A stretch of 64,000 nucleotides of DNA from NCBI RefSeq assembly GCF_965223285.1, contig NZ_OZ244997.1:2852001-2916000 (forward strand), written 5' to 3'. A model generated the notes under the pieces. The model saw only the letters and a program-made list of their open reading frames with translations. It ran no database searches and was not told the origin of the DNA. How positions within the stretch are numbered: position 1 is the first letter of the stretch; each line of letters opens with the position of its first letter. Shown here in pieces: positions 36,101-44,930 of the stretch. The translations under genes were made by a program, and so were the position numbers. Source of the stretch: Leptofilum sp965223285. Lineage in GTDB: Bacteria > Chloroflexota > Anaerolineae > Promineifilales > Promineifilaceae.

Positions 36101-37304
36101 GTAACGCGGCCTGTGCAGCAGCTTGCCCCTCTCTGACTTCCTCAAATTCGGCAATGGCTTCTGCCTCACCCGTTGCGACAAATTCTAGCGTCTCTACCTG
36201 CAGTATCTGAGCCCCTGAAACAAACGCAGATAAGGAAGCCAATGCGGGAATGGCATCTTCTTCTAATTCCTCAATGTCTCCGGCAGCAACATTTCGGTCT
36301 ATTTCCTCACCAATAACTGCCTGTGCCTCCTCAAACAACGCTTCCAGTTCTTCTTCTGCCTCTTCCAATGCTTCCAGCGCTTCTAGCGTTTCTTCATGAG
36401 ACTGGACTAAATTTTGGGCCAGGGCTGCCATTTCTCCAGCATCTTCAGCCAATGTTGAAAATGCGGTGGCTATGGTTGGTTCAACTTCCAGTGCTGATAG
36501 CTGTTCCGTCAGCACAGTAAGTGCTTGAGTGCTTTCAGTTAGCTCCACAAGCGTCTCTTCTTCACCACTGCTAACAAACTCAAAGGCTTCAGCCTGCACA
36601 ATCCTAGACTGGGCAGAGATTTGCCCAAAAAACTGTTCGCTGGGCAAGGCATTTTCTGTAAATTGGCGCGTTGTAATTCGGGAGCTTATCAAGACCGTCG
36701 CGCTGACAATAGCCGCAATGAATAAAAAACCAGCGAGCAGTTTGATATTCAGCGAATATTGACCGTAACCACGAACAATGGAAAAAACCAGCGCAATTGC
36801 CAATATGCCTATTATCGCGCCAGGAACATAAAGTTCGATCTGCGCCGAGATTCGGAAAGGAAGCGGTAACAGGCCGACCAAGCCGGTGATGAGCGCAAAA
36901 AACGCCCCAAAAATAAGCGCGCGACGACGCTGCTCTCCAGAAAGCACTTCACTGGCTACAAACACAGTATTTAGGAGAATAATTGCAACGAACAATAAAG
37001 TGTAAACACCAGCAAGGAAAAAACCATTTAAGAAAAAGGTAACTGAAACTGTGCCAATAAAAAGGAAAACACCTTGTTTTATGCGCCCCTGTCTGATCTG
37101 ATACAGGCTAAACAGTACAAGTAGAATACGCAGGATGGCAATAGCAGAAAGAACGACTCCTTGCCAAACTTGTGTTTCCAGAGCGAGCCTTGTCGTATTG
37201 AGTACCAGAAGCAGAAACATAGGCAATAGAATACCAACCTGCCATGTAGCAGTTCGTCGTAGCTTGTTATGGGTAGTGGCTGGATTTTTGATAGAAGGTT
37301 TCAT
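33195..37304 (-). CDS. Giant membrane receptor: TM region, twin helical sensor, HAMP, GAF, PAS, GAF, REGW, GAF
   Basis: A 1369-residue paralogue of the following gene. Hydrophobic helices at 22-208; two helical sensor repeats (about 216-345, ENALPSE, and 349-470, EDAIPAL) with strikingly Glu/Ala-rich sequence; TM about 480-500; HAMP (500-555, NTISRPVSQL, DEIGQL); GAF1 (565-720), PAS (735-845), GAF2 (868-1025), REGW module (1041-1127, TREGW at 1044-1048), GAF3 (1135-1320) and stub LLREVTTRINQAVDAESVLR. No catalytic domain. ATG 37304 is chosen (AGGG upstream) over an upstream in-frame TTG. Both paralogues are co-directional and only 76 bases apart, consistent with tandem duplication followed by domain change: this one has one PAS, its neighbour two. 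Confidence 0.9.
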   Translation of the reverse strand: MKPSIKNPATTHNKLRRTATWQVGILLPMFLLLVLNTTRLALETQVWQGVVLSAIAILRILLVLFSLYQIRQGRIKQGVFLFIGTVSVTFFLNGFFLAGVYTLLFVAIILLNTVFVASEVLSGEQRRRALIFGAFFALITGLVGLLPLPFRISAQIELYVPGAIIGILAIALVFSIVRGYGQYSLNIKLLAGFLFIAAIVSATVLISSRITTRQFTENALPSEQFFGQISAQSRIVQAEAFEFVSSGEEETLVELTESTQALTVLTEQLSALEVEPTIATAFSTLAEDAGEMAALAQNLVQSHEETLEALEALEEAEEELEALFEEAQAVIGEEIDRNVAAGDIEELEEDAIPALASLSAFVSGAQILQVETLEFVATGEAEAIAEFEEVREGQAAAQAALLATLESDEPGEAGLAEQFADLEGVIETTALAVLESHGQTLELLEAFEETEETLNDSLISAEQLINQLVDDTLAAENLRFILTVIASLGGSIALGSLIANTISRPVSQLATATQRLADGDLSAAAEVTSGDEIGQLGNAFNRMRDRIQTMLGDLEERSVTITTSAKISRQLSTILDPKQLATAVVQELQSTFNYYHAHIYFVDEAGQNLVMVGGTGEAGQKMLAQGHKIPMGKGLVGQTAVANQPVLVPDVYKAAGWLPNPLLPETKAEATIPISLGDKVLGILDVQQNTVNGLGEADVELLTSIANQVAIGLQNATLFAERDKALATIQDEQARVLAILQSIAVPIVISNISDGIVQYVNDPLTEVIRAPREELIGEVTPDFYANPDDRAPFLEAIRQNGFVHNYELHLKRADDDLFWALVSAQIINYRGTPALITSLIDIDERKQGEALLARQTAELTKQTNELAAVAQVSTLTANILDPQELLQQVVDLTKSSFDLYHTHIHLLDDLGRTLVLTAGAGDVGRQMVSEGREIPLAAEGSLVATVARTRQGAIRTYETPEQGFMPHPLLTETRSEMAVPIAVGEQVLGVLDVRSDKTNAFGQTDLQTVATLASQVAVALQNARSFAQSTQAVQELQELSRRLTREGWSSYLAEKSDALNFSYEDARDTVETAVPTKLLTHPLQIQGEAIGQLKLEMPDQVDKELSELVTAVADRLTTHLENIRLAEQSEQALAQTESLYAGSQRIVRATKLQDVLDALISSTELHRLDSVALMYFDKPEGEYAQTLTIKALWHADKNTQADPVGTIYPAQLFNKLLKAQTREIAFIENVHTDSRIDPAGREFFEEKNIFGFVYLPIIVGDQWLGLITGQSYTPLQLSEDAIRQISGLKDQASLVSQSLLQYEEAQTRAHEEQLLREVTTRINQAVDAESVLRVAAEEIGRVLGLEGEIVLDGVGRAKAVKRSTNGSRH

Positions 37305-37370
37305 AATTGTTGCCCTGTAGACAATGCGCAAACTCCCAAATTTGAGCGTCGCGCAGATTTTGCTAAGAAT

Positions 37371-40300
37371 CTAATTCCTATCTACTGTTATTTTTTGGCT
37401 TCCGTTACTGCCATTGACCTGAGGAACGGCCGCTTTGGTTTCACTGTTTTTGCCGGGTAGATTCAATTCGGCCTGTGCATGTTTTACCTTTAACGCTTTG
37501 CCCAGCTCCTGAACGGCCGTTTGCAGTGCAGATTCCATGGTCATAGTTCCCTGAATCTTGTGGGTAATATTATTCAGCAGTTGTTCACGGTCCGCCCGGG
37601 CACTCGTCTGGTCAAAGAGTCGGCGGTTTTCCAATGTTGTACTGAGGAGTGAAGCGATTTGCAGCAAAATTTGCCGATCACTTTCTTTGAGTTCTGCTTC
37701 ACCCGCAATGGCCATGCTAAAGGTGCCCAAGGGGCGGCCACTGGCCAAGAGCGGCGCAAAATAAGCGTGCAGCGTGTGGTCACCAGCGTCAAAGACGCCT
37801 GTGACTATTTGCTGCGTTTTTAAGGCTTCTGCCATTGGGGTATCTTCCAGCGGAATTTGCTCACCAGCGGCCGTATCCGCCACTTCACCAGCAACCCCGA
37901 CAACATTAAGCATGGTGGGGTCGGTTTCATCAACTAAGTGCAGGCTCAGCCGGTCCGCTTCCAGCATTTTCGGCACCGTCTCTATCACGGTGGCCACAAT
38001 ATCTTTCAGCGTCTGCTTCCGGGAGATGGTCTCACTCAGTTCATTCAGCACCGCCAGGCGGCGAGCCTGCTCATTGGTCTCCGCCAATGCTTGCTGGGTT
38101 TGGGTAAACAAACGGGCGTTTTGCACTACCGTGGTTGCCTGGTACACAATGGTTTCGGCCAGGCGCATTTGCTCATCCGTCATCACGCGGTTTGGGTCTA
38201 ATAAATCAAACCCCACGGTGCCAAATAATTCATCGCCAATAACCATAGGCAAGACGCCCAACGCATGAACCTCGCGCTGGCGCAAAAGATCATGGATGGA
38301 GGCCGTGAGCGGGCTGTTTTGGGCATCATAGGCGATGGCAAATTTGCGGGTATTGATTGCTTGCTCCATGAGCAGATTTCCCTTGATTGGTATCAGTTGC
38401 CCAATCACATCCTCGGCGGAACCAGGAATTGGGGGCGGATATTCAGTGATGATTTTCAGGGATGCCTGATCCTCAGTAACAAGGGTAATGCCCACACGAG
38501 AAACGTCGATAATCTTGGCTAGCTCCTCAGCAATGATCTGCATGTTTCGGGTGAGATCAAATGAGGTCGTAACGGCAGACATCACCCGGTTGATAAGTGC
38601 CAACTCACTGCTGCGCTTTTCAGCGTTTGCCCTGGCTTTCTCTGTCTGGTCTACCAGACGAAGCTCTTCGATGTGGTCACTAAGCTGTTGGGCAACGGCC
38701 GTTAACAAACCCCGTGTCTCTTCATCAATATCGCTATCGCCGGGCAAAGCCAAATGACCAATAATTTCATCATGAATTTGCAGTGGCAGGCTAATTTCTT
38801 TACCTGCTGCCTGGCTGGCTCCGCTGTCTGTTTCCAGCGAACTTACTTCTGTGCCGTCGTAGACAAAGCCCGCCAGCGATTGCGCTGCTTGGTACTCTTG
38901 CCACGCTTTCTGGGTAATGCGCTGCATCGCAGCTTCCGCTTCCAGGCGGTACTGTTGTGCTTCGTCCAGCAGCCGCAGGTTTTCCATCTGCTGTGCCACC
39001 TGCCGGGCCACGGCAGCGACCAGCGTTTGTGTTTCGGGCGTCCAATCGCGGTCATCTTCAGCCGCAACCTGGATGGTGCCGATTGGCTCGTTAGCAACCA
39101 AAATTGGCATTTCCAGCGTGTTTGCCGCCGTCAAATCAAGTGCGTTGTTGCCAACGGCCGTTTCTGCCTTACTAGCCTCATGCACATAGGCCAGCTTCTC
39201 CTCGCGGTTAATCGCATCAAAGTAGTTTGACCAACCTTCACGAGTCAATCGCCTAACGTAAGACTCAACTTCTGCCTGTGCTTGCGAAGCTGCTGTAAAC
39301 AGGTTGGCGTTGTCTATGGCAATGGCTAGCTGGCTGGCAACCGCCTCAAAAACCAACTGGCTGCTTTCAGTTAAGCCATTCACTTCGCTGCTTTGCAAAT
39401 CCAAAACGCCCAGCAGCCGTTCGCCCACGAGCAGCGGCACAGACATTTCTGAGCGCGTTGCGGGCAGAAGCGGATTGGCTCTAAACAAATCATTTTGGCT
39501 GGTATCGGCCACAATGACACTGTTTTTAGACAGCGCAGCGTTGCCGTTGATCGACCTGCTATCTATGGCCAGATTGTGGCTCAAGCTCAAAAGGCTTTTG
39601 GCTACCTGCCCTGTTCCAGCTTGTAGTTGCAGGGTGCGCGCTTTGGCATCTGTCAGGTAAATCTGTACGTGGTACAGATTGAACCGCTCACAGATTAGCT
39701 CAACAGCTTGGGTGAGAACTGTTTTCAGCTCACCTACCTGGGACAAGCTACGGCCGACTTCCACCGCTACGGCCAATTCAGCCGTGCGTGCCTGCACCTG
39801 TGCATCCAGGTCTGTCCGCAATGTATTTAACGCCTCATTGGCACTTCTAAGTTCCTTTAGGCCCTCTCGCTCCAATTTGTTGCGAAACCACGTAGCAAAA
39901 ATGAGGAGTAAACCCAAAACAGATAAAATCCCCATCACAGTACCCAACTCGAAATAGCGTAATGAGGTAAATAATGGCAGGGTTAATGTAGCCAAGATGT
40001 TGCCCAAAATGGCCACAGCCACCCAGCGAAACGTCAGCAAAAGGCTAGACAAGACAAAAACAAGGGGCAGGTAATAAAACAGGAAATTGACGTCGGCAAT
40101 GGCTCGCGCTAAAGAAAGCAGTGAGAACGACAAAACGATGAATATGGCACCATATTGAAAGTAGCGCGTGCGGCTAAGAACCACCCCAATTGCCGCTGCG
40201 GCAATGAGCGTAAGAAGAGGTCGACTTGAGCCTGGATTGACAACATAGCCTATGGGTGTAAGAAAGAAAATAGTGAGACACAATCCGAACAGCAATTGAG

Positions 40301-40421
40301 CGACATTTTGTCCACGAATGTCGGCAATGCCTGCCGGGGGGCGCAATAATTGCCACCACCAAGAATGCGATTGGGCATTTGTAGGTGAAGCTGTGTCTAG
40401 TTGGGTTGGTTGCATACTCAT
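37371..40421 (-). CDS. Membrane GAF protein with two REGW modules, no kinase
   Basis: A 1016-residue protein. Residues 38-178 contain about six hydrophobic helices with little extracytoplasmic sequence, then a coiled coil (180-220), GAF1 (220-375), REGW module 1 (389-487, LTREGW at 392-397), a second, degenerate copy (498-592, ITQKAWQEY), GAF2 (605-775), GAF3 (about 790-940) and stub LLNNITHKIQGTMTMESALQ. No HAMP and no effector domain. The start has GGAGAA five bases upstream. It follows the 620-residue receptor by 36 bases. The membrane region is not a recognised sensor; it may sense lipid state or simply anchor. Confidence 0.88.
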   Translation of the reverse strand: MSMQPTQLDTASPTNAQSHSWWWQLLRPPAGIADIRGQNVAQLLFGLCLTIFFLTPIGYVVNPGSSRPLLTLIAAAAIGVVLSRTRYFQYGAIFIVLSFSLLSLARAIADVNFLFYYLPLVFVLSSLLLTFRWVAVAILGNILATLTLPLFTSLRYFELGTVMGILSVLGLLLIFATWFRNKLEREGLKELRSANEALNTLRTDLDAQVQARTAELAVAVEVGRSLSQVGELKTVLTQAVELICERFNLYHVQIYLTDAKARTLQLQAGTGQVAKSLLSLSHNLAIDSRSINGNAALSKNSVIVADTSQNDLFRANPLLPATRSEMSVPLLVGERLLGVLDLQSSEVNGLTESSQLVFEAVASQLAIAIDNANLFTAASQAQAEVESYVRRLTREGWSNYFDAINREEKLAYVHEASKAETAVGNNALDLTAANTLEMPILVANEPIGTIQVAAEDDRDWTPETQTLVAAVARQVAQQMENLRLLDEAQQYRLEAEAAMQRITQKAWQEYQAAQSLAGFVYDGTEVSSLETDSGASQAAGKEISLPLQIHDEIIGHLALPGDSDIDEETRGLLTAVAQQLSDHIEELRLVDQTEKARANAEKRSSELALINRVMSAVTTSFDLTRNMQIIAEELAKIIDVSRVGITLVTEDQASLKIITEYPPPIPGSAEDVIGQLIPIKGNLLMEQAINTRKFAIAYDAQNSPLTASIHDLLRQREVHALGVLPMVIGDELFGTVGFDLLDPNRVMTDEQMRLAETIVYQATTVVQNARLFTQTQQALAETNEQARRLAVLNELSETISRKQTLKDIVATVIETVPKMLEADRLSLHLVDETDPTMLNVVGVAGEVADTAAGEQIPLEDTPMAEALKTQQIVTGVFDAGDHTLHAYFAPLLASGRPLGTFSMAIAGEAELKESDRQILLQIASLLSTTLENRRLFDQTSARADREQLLNNITHKIQGTMTMESALQTAVQELGKALKVKHAQAELNLPGKNSETKAAVPQVNGSNGSQKITVDRN

Positions 40422-40457
40422 ATCTGTTCTCCGCGCCTGTAGCCGGTTAAACGCTTT

Positions 40458-42320
40458 TTAGTTTCGTTCTGGGGAACGGCCGTTGCCAACCAGATGGTTA
40501 CGACCAATTTCAACAGCTGCCCGGGGTGTATCTAGCTTTTGCGCCAATTCGCGGGCGGCAATCTGTAAAACCATTTCCACACTAGCGGCCGTGCGAATCT
40601 GCTCGCCAATTTCATTAATGGCTGCTTCTTGTTGCGCTTGCTGCTGCACTTGCGCATAAAGCTCGGCATTGTGTAAGGCAATAGCCACCTGAGCCGCCAC
40701 TGATTCCAACAACAGACTATCTTCGCTAGCCAAACCATTGACGACATTGTGTTGAACATCTAACACACCCAAGATTTTGTTCTCAAATGTAATGGGAACA
40801 GCAATTTCAGCTTTTGTATCTGGCAATAGGGGGTTAGGCAGCCACCCTTCTTCTTGAGAGATATCTGGTACCAGAACAGCAGCGTTTATCGCCGCCGCAC
40901 GCCCCACCAACCCATTGCCCAACAAAATCTTGTGCCCGCTAGCGACCATAGCTTGCCCTGCCTTGCCTGTACCACCGGCCATTATCAAATACTCACCAAC
41001 CTTGTCCAGCAGGTAAATGTGCGCATAATAATAATCAAAAGCGGCTTGCAATTGCTCCACAACGGCTTTGGCTAACTGGGCTGGATCTAGAATGGTGGAA
41101 AGCTGACGACTAATTTCAGCACTGGTGGCAATGTCACGTGTACGAGCTGCGACACGTTGTTCCAACTCGGCCAACGTGGTCTGCAATTCGGCAGCCATAC
41201 CATTAAACGCCCTGGCCAGCGTACCCAGTTCATCTTCTCTTGTAACCGGTACGCGCTGCTCCAGGTCCCCTTGCCCAATCTGTTCGGCGGCCTGGCTTAA
41301 CTGGCGCAGTGGTGACGTGATTTGCTGGCCCAAAATTTGGGATGCGACTGTACCAATACTTAGCGTGATCACGGCCGTTACAATTAAGGTGAGACTGCTT
41401 CGCCGGCTGATGGTGGCCAAACGATTACGCGCCAGGGCCAGGATTGCTTCACCTTCGGCTCCGATCTGGCTGGTGACGGTGTTAATGTTCGGCGTTACTT
41501 CGCGAATAACGGCCGTGTTAATCTCAATGCCGTCTTCCAGTACGGCCAACTGGCCAAATTCAGCCACGTAAGTATTGATTTGGCTCACCAGTGCCTCGGT
41601 GCTTAATTGCCTGCTTCCGGCGGTGAGGTCGGTTGCCGAACTCGCTTCGACGGTAGCGATAAATTCTCTGGCCAAAAGACGGATATTGTCTGCATATTGC
41701 TGTTCCGACGTGCCGAAAAAAGATTTCTCATTGGCGCCGATTTGCAAGACTAACTGGTAAAGTGCCGTATCGTCCAAAGGCTGAACGTCCGCTTCGAGCC
41801 GCTCCAGGTCATTTTTCAGAGAGGCTTCAATCCCTTCAGCGTGACCACGTTCCTCAAAAAAGTTTACGGTCTGCTGGAAGGCGTCTTCGTAGGTGTTGAG
41901 CAGGGGGCGCAGTGCTTCCGTTTGTTCTAGCAGCGGTTGCAACGAAGCATCATCAGACATTTGTATCAAGGCGTCTAGCTCTTCCAGGCCGGCGCGCGCC
42001 TGCGCCAAATGATTTTCGTTGGCGGGAACATACTCGGCAACGGCCGCATCGATCCCAACTGCACGCCAGCCAGTCACAAAAGCGGTTTCGCTCTGCCGGG
42101 CTAACAAAAATTCATTTTCGATCTGCAAACTTAATTCACGAATCCGACCCCCCGTGTCAAGCGTAACCTCAGCTTCATTCTGCAAGGCTCGCAGATTAGT
42201 ATAGCCAATGACAGCGATAACCAGAGCCAGAATCAATATCAGCCCGAAGCCAAACATAATCCGCGCTTTAACTGAGGCCAAACGAAAAATGGGTTTAATC
42301 GTAAATTTAGACAACATCAT
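40458..42320 (-). CDS. Kinase-less receptor: long helical sensor, HAMP, GAF
   Basis: A 620-residue membrane receptor. TM1 is at about 21-42, followed by a 260-residue helical extracytoplasmic domain resembling helical-bimodular (HBM) sensors, with IENEFLLARQSETAFVTGW (67-85), TM2 (about 309-331), HAMP (332-385, ITSPLRQL, EDELGTL), GAF (398-555, YYYAHIYLLD) and the terminal stub INEIGEQIRTAASVEMVLQI (about 560-605). The GAF domain belongs to the same subgroup as the first GAF of the giant receptors. It lies directly after the PotD-like binding-protein gene (58 bases), so it is the natural candidate to receive that protein's signal. No kinase, cyclase or methyl-accepting domain. Confidence 0.9.
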   Translation of the reverse strand: MMLSKFTIKPIFRLASVKARIMFGFGLILILALVIAVIGYTNLRALQNEAEVTLDTGGRIRELSLQIENEFLLARQSETAFVTGWRAVGIDAAVAEYVPANENHLAQARAGLEELDALIQMSDDASLQPLLEQTEALRPLLNTYEDAFQQTVNFFEERGHAEGIEASLKNDLERLEADVQPLDDTALYQLVLQIGANEKSFFGTSEQQYADNIRLLAREFIATVEASSATDLTAGSRQLSTEALVSQINTYVAEFGQLAVLEDGIEINTAVIREVTPNINTVTSQIGAEGEAILALARNRLATISRRSSLTLIVTAVITLSIGTVASQILGQQITSPLRQLSQAAEQIGQGDLEQRVPVTREDELGTLARAFNGMAAELQTTLAELEQRVAARTRDIATSAEISRQLSTILDPAQLAKAVVEQLQAAFDYYYAHIYLLDKVGEYLIMAGGTGKAGQAMVASGHKILLGNGLVGRAAAINAAVLVPDISQEEGWLPNPLLPDTKAEIAVPITFENKILGVLDVQHNVVNGLASEDSLLLESVAAQVAIALHNAELYAQVQQQAQQEAAINEIGEQIRTAASVEMVLQIAARELAQKLDTPRAAVEIGRNHLVGNGRSPERN

Positions 42321-42378
42321 ATCTATCCTAATTGGTTGACCATTAAGCCAACGAACCGGCGAACCAGCAATGCCGTTA

Positions 42379-43479
42379 TTATTCTACGCTGGCCAAGACT
42401 TCTTCCCAGACTGCCGCATAGTAAGCAGTTGTGGGCGCATCTACTTCAGCCTCAGGGAACAGCCGCGCGCGCACTTCAGCCGGTGGATAAATGGCCAGAT
42501 TATTGCGATCTGCCTCGTCCAGCAAGGGAATGGCTGCCTGGTTGGGGGAACCATACTGGACATAAGTAGATAAGGCCGCGCCTACTTCCGGCTCTAACAA
42601 ATAATTGATGAACGTTTCTGCTAGCGCTTTGTTTTGGGCATTGGTCGGGGTGCAAATGAAGTCGGTCCATTGTATGCTGCCATTAGTAGGAATCCAATAA
42701 TTAATGTCGGGGTTTTCTTCCATCACCTGGAAAATATCGCCACTCCATTCCAGCACAATGTCGAATTCACCTTCAGCCAGTAAATCTTGGCCATCGTCAC
42801 CGTGGTAGGCGGCGATAATGTCGGCGCGATCCTTTAAGAATTGAGCCGCTTCATCGATCTCTTCCCGGTCGGTTGTATTGGGGCTGTACCCCAGGGACAA
42901 CAAGATTAATCCCATCGTGTTACGTGCATCATCCATCAAACCTACTCTGCCAGCGTGGGCCGGGTCAAAAACGTCGTCCCAACTTTCAATGGGACCGGTG
43001 ACGCTGGCATTGTAGCCAATGCCTACGGTTCCCCATTGGTAAGGTACGCAGTAACGGTTGCCGGGATCAACCACAAGGTTGGTGAAGGCCGGATCCAGGT
43101 TGGCAAGATTGGGGATATTAGCTTTATCGAGCGGTGCCAACAACCCGCCGCGGCGCATCTGGCCTAGCCAGGCGTCTGAAGGAACGACCAAATCATAATT
43201 GACCTCGCCAGCTTCCAAAGCTGCAAGCAACTCTTCTTGACTATCAAAGATTTGATAATTAATGGTCACGTCAAATTCTTTTTCGAAGTCGGCCAGAATG
43301 TCCGGGTCTATGTAGGTGTCCCAATTATAGAAATTCAGCACGCTGCCGGTTTCAGTATCGGGAACAACGATTTCAGGTTCCGGGGTTGGCGTTGGCTCAG
43401 TTTGAGTACGGCATGCAGCCAGGGAAATGAAAAGTGTAAATAATGTGATTAATCCAACTATTTTGTGCAACGTTGACAT
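42379..43479 (-). CDS. PotD-like extracellular binding lipoprotein (polyamine-type SBP)
   Basis: A 366-residue lipoprotein: signal peptide with SLAAC lipobox (Cys23), a TPTPEPE linker, then an SBP_bac_8/PotD-like fold recognised by LNFYNWDTYIDPDILADFEK at 48-67, VPSDAWLGQM, VPYQWGTVGIGYN and the C-terminal AETFINYLLEPEV. Family members bind spermidine, putrescine or related cations and normally accompany PotABC permease genes. No permease or ATPase is adjacent; instead it lies between two HAMP-GAF receptor genes, two bases after one and 58 before the other. It therefore probably serves sensing rather than uptake, like LuxP or TorT. Ligand assignment is by family only. Confidence 0.92.
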   Translation of the reverse strand: MSTLHKIVGLITLFTLFISLAACRTQTEPTPTPEPEIVVPDTETGSVLNFYNWDTYIDPDILADFEKEFDVTINYQIFDSQEELLAALEAGEVNYDLVVPSDAWLGQMRRGGLLAPLDKANIPNLANLDPAFTNLVVDPGNRYCVPYQWGTVGIGYNASVTGPIESWDDVFDPAHAGRVGLMDDARNTMGLILLSLGYSPNTTDREEIDEAAQFLKDRADIIAAYHGDDGQDLLAEGEFDIVLEWSGDIFQVMEENPDINYWIPTNGSIQWTDFICTPTNAQNKALAETFINYLLEPEVGAALSTYVQYGSPNQAAIPLLDEADRNNLAIYPPAEVRARLFPEAEVDAPTTAYYAAVWEEVLASVE

Positions 43480-43481
43480 TG

Positions 43482-44930
43482 TTACTCCGTCTCTTTTCTG
43501 TTACGGCCGTTTCTATCAGCAGCGCGTAATTGAACAGTTGCCTGCTTCGCTTCTAAAGCGCGGCCAACTTCCCGGACGGCTACCTTCAAAGCACTTTCCA
43601 AATCGGTTGTGCTTTGAATCTTGCGGCTGATTTCATTGAAACGCGCTTCCCGGTCTGCTTTGCGCTGCGCTTGTTGGTAAGAGTTGGCATTTTGCAAAGC
43701 AATGGCCATCTGAGTAGCTATAGATTCTAGCAAGTCAACGTCGAGCTGCCGCAGACCGCCAACCACATGATGTTGTACATCCAAGACGCCCAATGTTTGC
43801 ATCCCCAGAGTGATAGGGACAGCAATTTCTGCTTTGGTTTCTGGTAATAACGCATTTGGCAACCAGTCTGAAGCCTGGGCGACATCGGGAACCCACACAG
43901 GCGTATTGGTTGCAGCGGCCTGACCAACTAAACCCTGCCCCATCCGAATTGTATGACCATTGTTCAACATCTCCTGTCCGGCAGCGCCCGTTCCACCAGC
44001 CATCTTTAGAATGTTCCCGTTCTCATCATCAACAAGATAGATATGAACATGGTAATAGTTAAAAGCGTTTTTCACCTGCTCCACAACCGTCGTCAACAGC
44101 TCTTGTTGCTCAAGAATAGTAGACAAATGACGGCTGACCTCAGCACTGGTTTTAACGGCGAGATTGCGCCGTTCCAAGCGGCGCTCACGTTCGTAAACTT
44201 CTTGGGTCATATGTTGGAAATTAGACACCAATTGCCCCAATTCATCGTCACGTTCGGCAACGCCTCGAAGTTCAGTGCTTATCTGGCTCTGCGCCAACGC
44301 AACAGGATTAGCAGCCACCTCAGCAGCGTATTCGGCTAACCTCACAATTGGTCGAGCGATGCGATTGTCCTGATAAATCGTGACAAGAATAGCGATAAAA
44401 AACATAAAAATTAGCACACCAGACTGGATAAGAACACCAGAGAGAATTCTGGCGCTGATAACACTTGTATCCATGCCCACATGTACGTAACCAGCCTCCC
44501 CGAACAGAACAGGCGAGACAATATCCAGAAAATCGCCACGGCCCGGCAGAGTCACTTCTCTCGTGAGGGTTTGCTCTCTAACACCCTCTTTGAACGCCAA
44601 CAGTTCTTCCGGCACGCTGGGGACAAAGGTGTGGGCAATAATACGGTCTTGGTTATCTACTACGAAGACGTAGCCTACCCCTCCTTCTGGGTCAACGAAC
44701 TGGTCAATAGAAGCCTGTAGCGTTGAGGCATCGCGATTTAGAATTAGCTCGACGCTGGAAGTGGCAATGCCAGTTGTAATGGCTCCACCTTTGTCCTCGA
44801 ACTCTGCAAACATAATGCGACTTAGAATAAGGCTAAACAGTAAAGACGTAATGATGGCTATCAGGCTAAACAACAAGATATTTCCGATGACGGTTGAGCG
44901 GAAAAGCTTTGGTATCGTTATCTTTCTCAT
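43482..44930 (-). CDS. Kinase-less receptor: Cache-like sensor, HAMP, GAF
   Basis: A 482-residue membrane receptor: TM1 (13-35), an extracytoplasmic single-Cache-like domain (about 40-160, with GYVFVVDNQDRIIAHT and FGEAGYVHVGMD), TM2 (163-186), HAMP (about 187-245, RIARPIVRL, DDELGQL), one GAF (262-415, NYYHVHIYLVDD) and the C-terminal stub RFNEISRKIQSTTDLESALK (about 420-470). No catalytic domain. Its ATG overlaps the stop of the LivK-like gene as ATGA, tying its synthesis to that binding protein, and the PotD-like gene starts two bases after its stop. Probably a transducer from an extracellular ligand to the shared kinase; that last step is inference. Confidence 0.9.
   Translation of the reverse strand: MRKITIPKLFRSTVIGNILLFSLIAIITSLLFSLILSRIMFAEFEDKGGAITTGIATSSVELILNRDASTLQASIDQFVDPEGGVGYVFVVDNQDRIIAHTFVPSVPEELLAFKEGVREQTLTREVTLPGRGDFLDIVSPVLFGEAGYVHVGMDTSVISARILSGVLIQSGVLIFMFFIAILVTIYQDNRIARPIVRLAEYAAEVAANPVALAQSQISTELRGVAERDDELGQLVSNFQHMTQEVYERERRLERRNLAVKTSAEVSRHLSTILEQQELLTTVVEQVKNAFNYYHVHIYLVDDENGNILKMAGGTGAAGQEMLNNGHTIRMGQGLVGQAAATNTPVWVPDVAQASDWLPNALLPETKAEIAVPITLGMQTLGVLDVQHHVVGGLRQLDVDLLESIATQMAIALQNANSYQQAQRKADREARFNEISRKIQSTTDLESALKVAVREVGRALEAKQATVQLRAADRNGRNRKETE

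Noticed and set aside
21237..44930. Hidden histidine-kinase or diguanylate-cyclase domains in the GAF-rich proteins
   Set aside because: No H-E-x-x-x-P box, N/G boxes or GGDEF-like motif was found; every protein ends in the short GAF-like stub.
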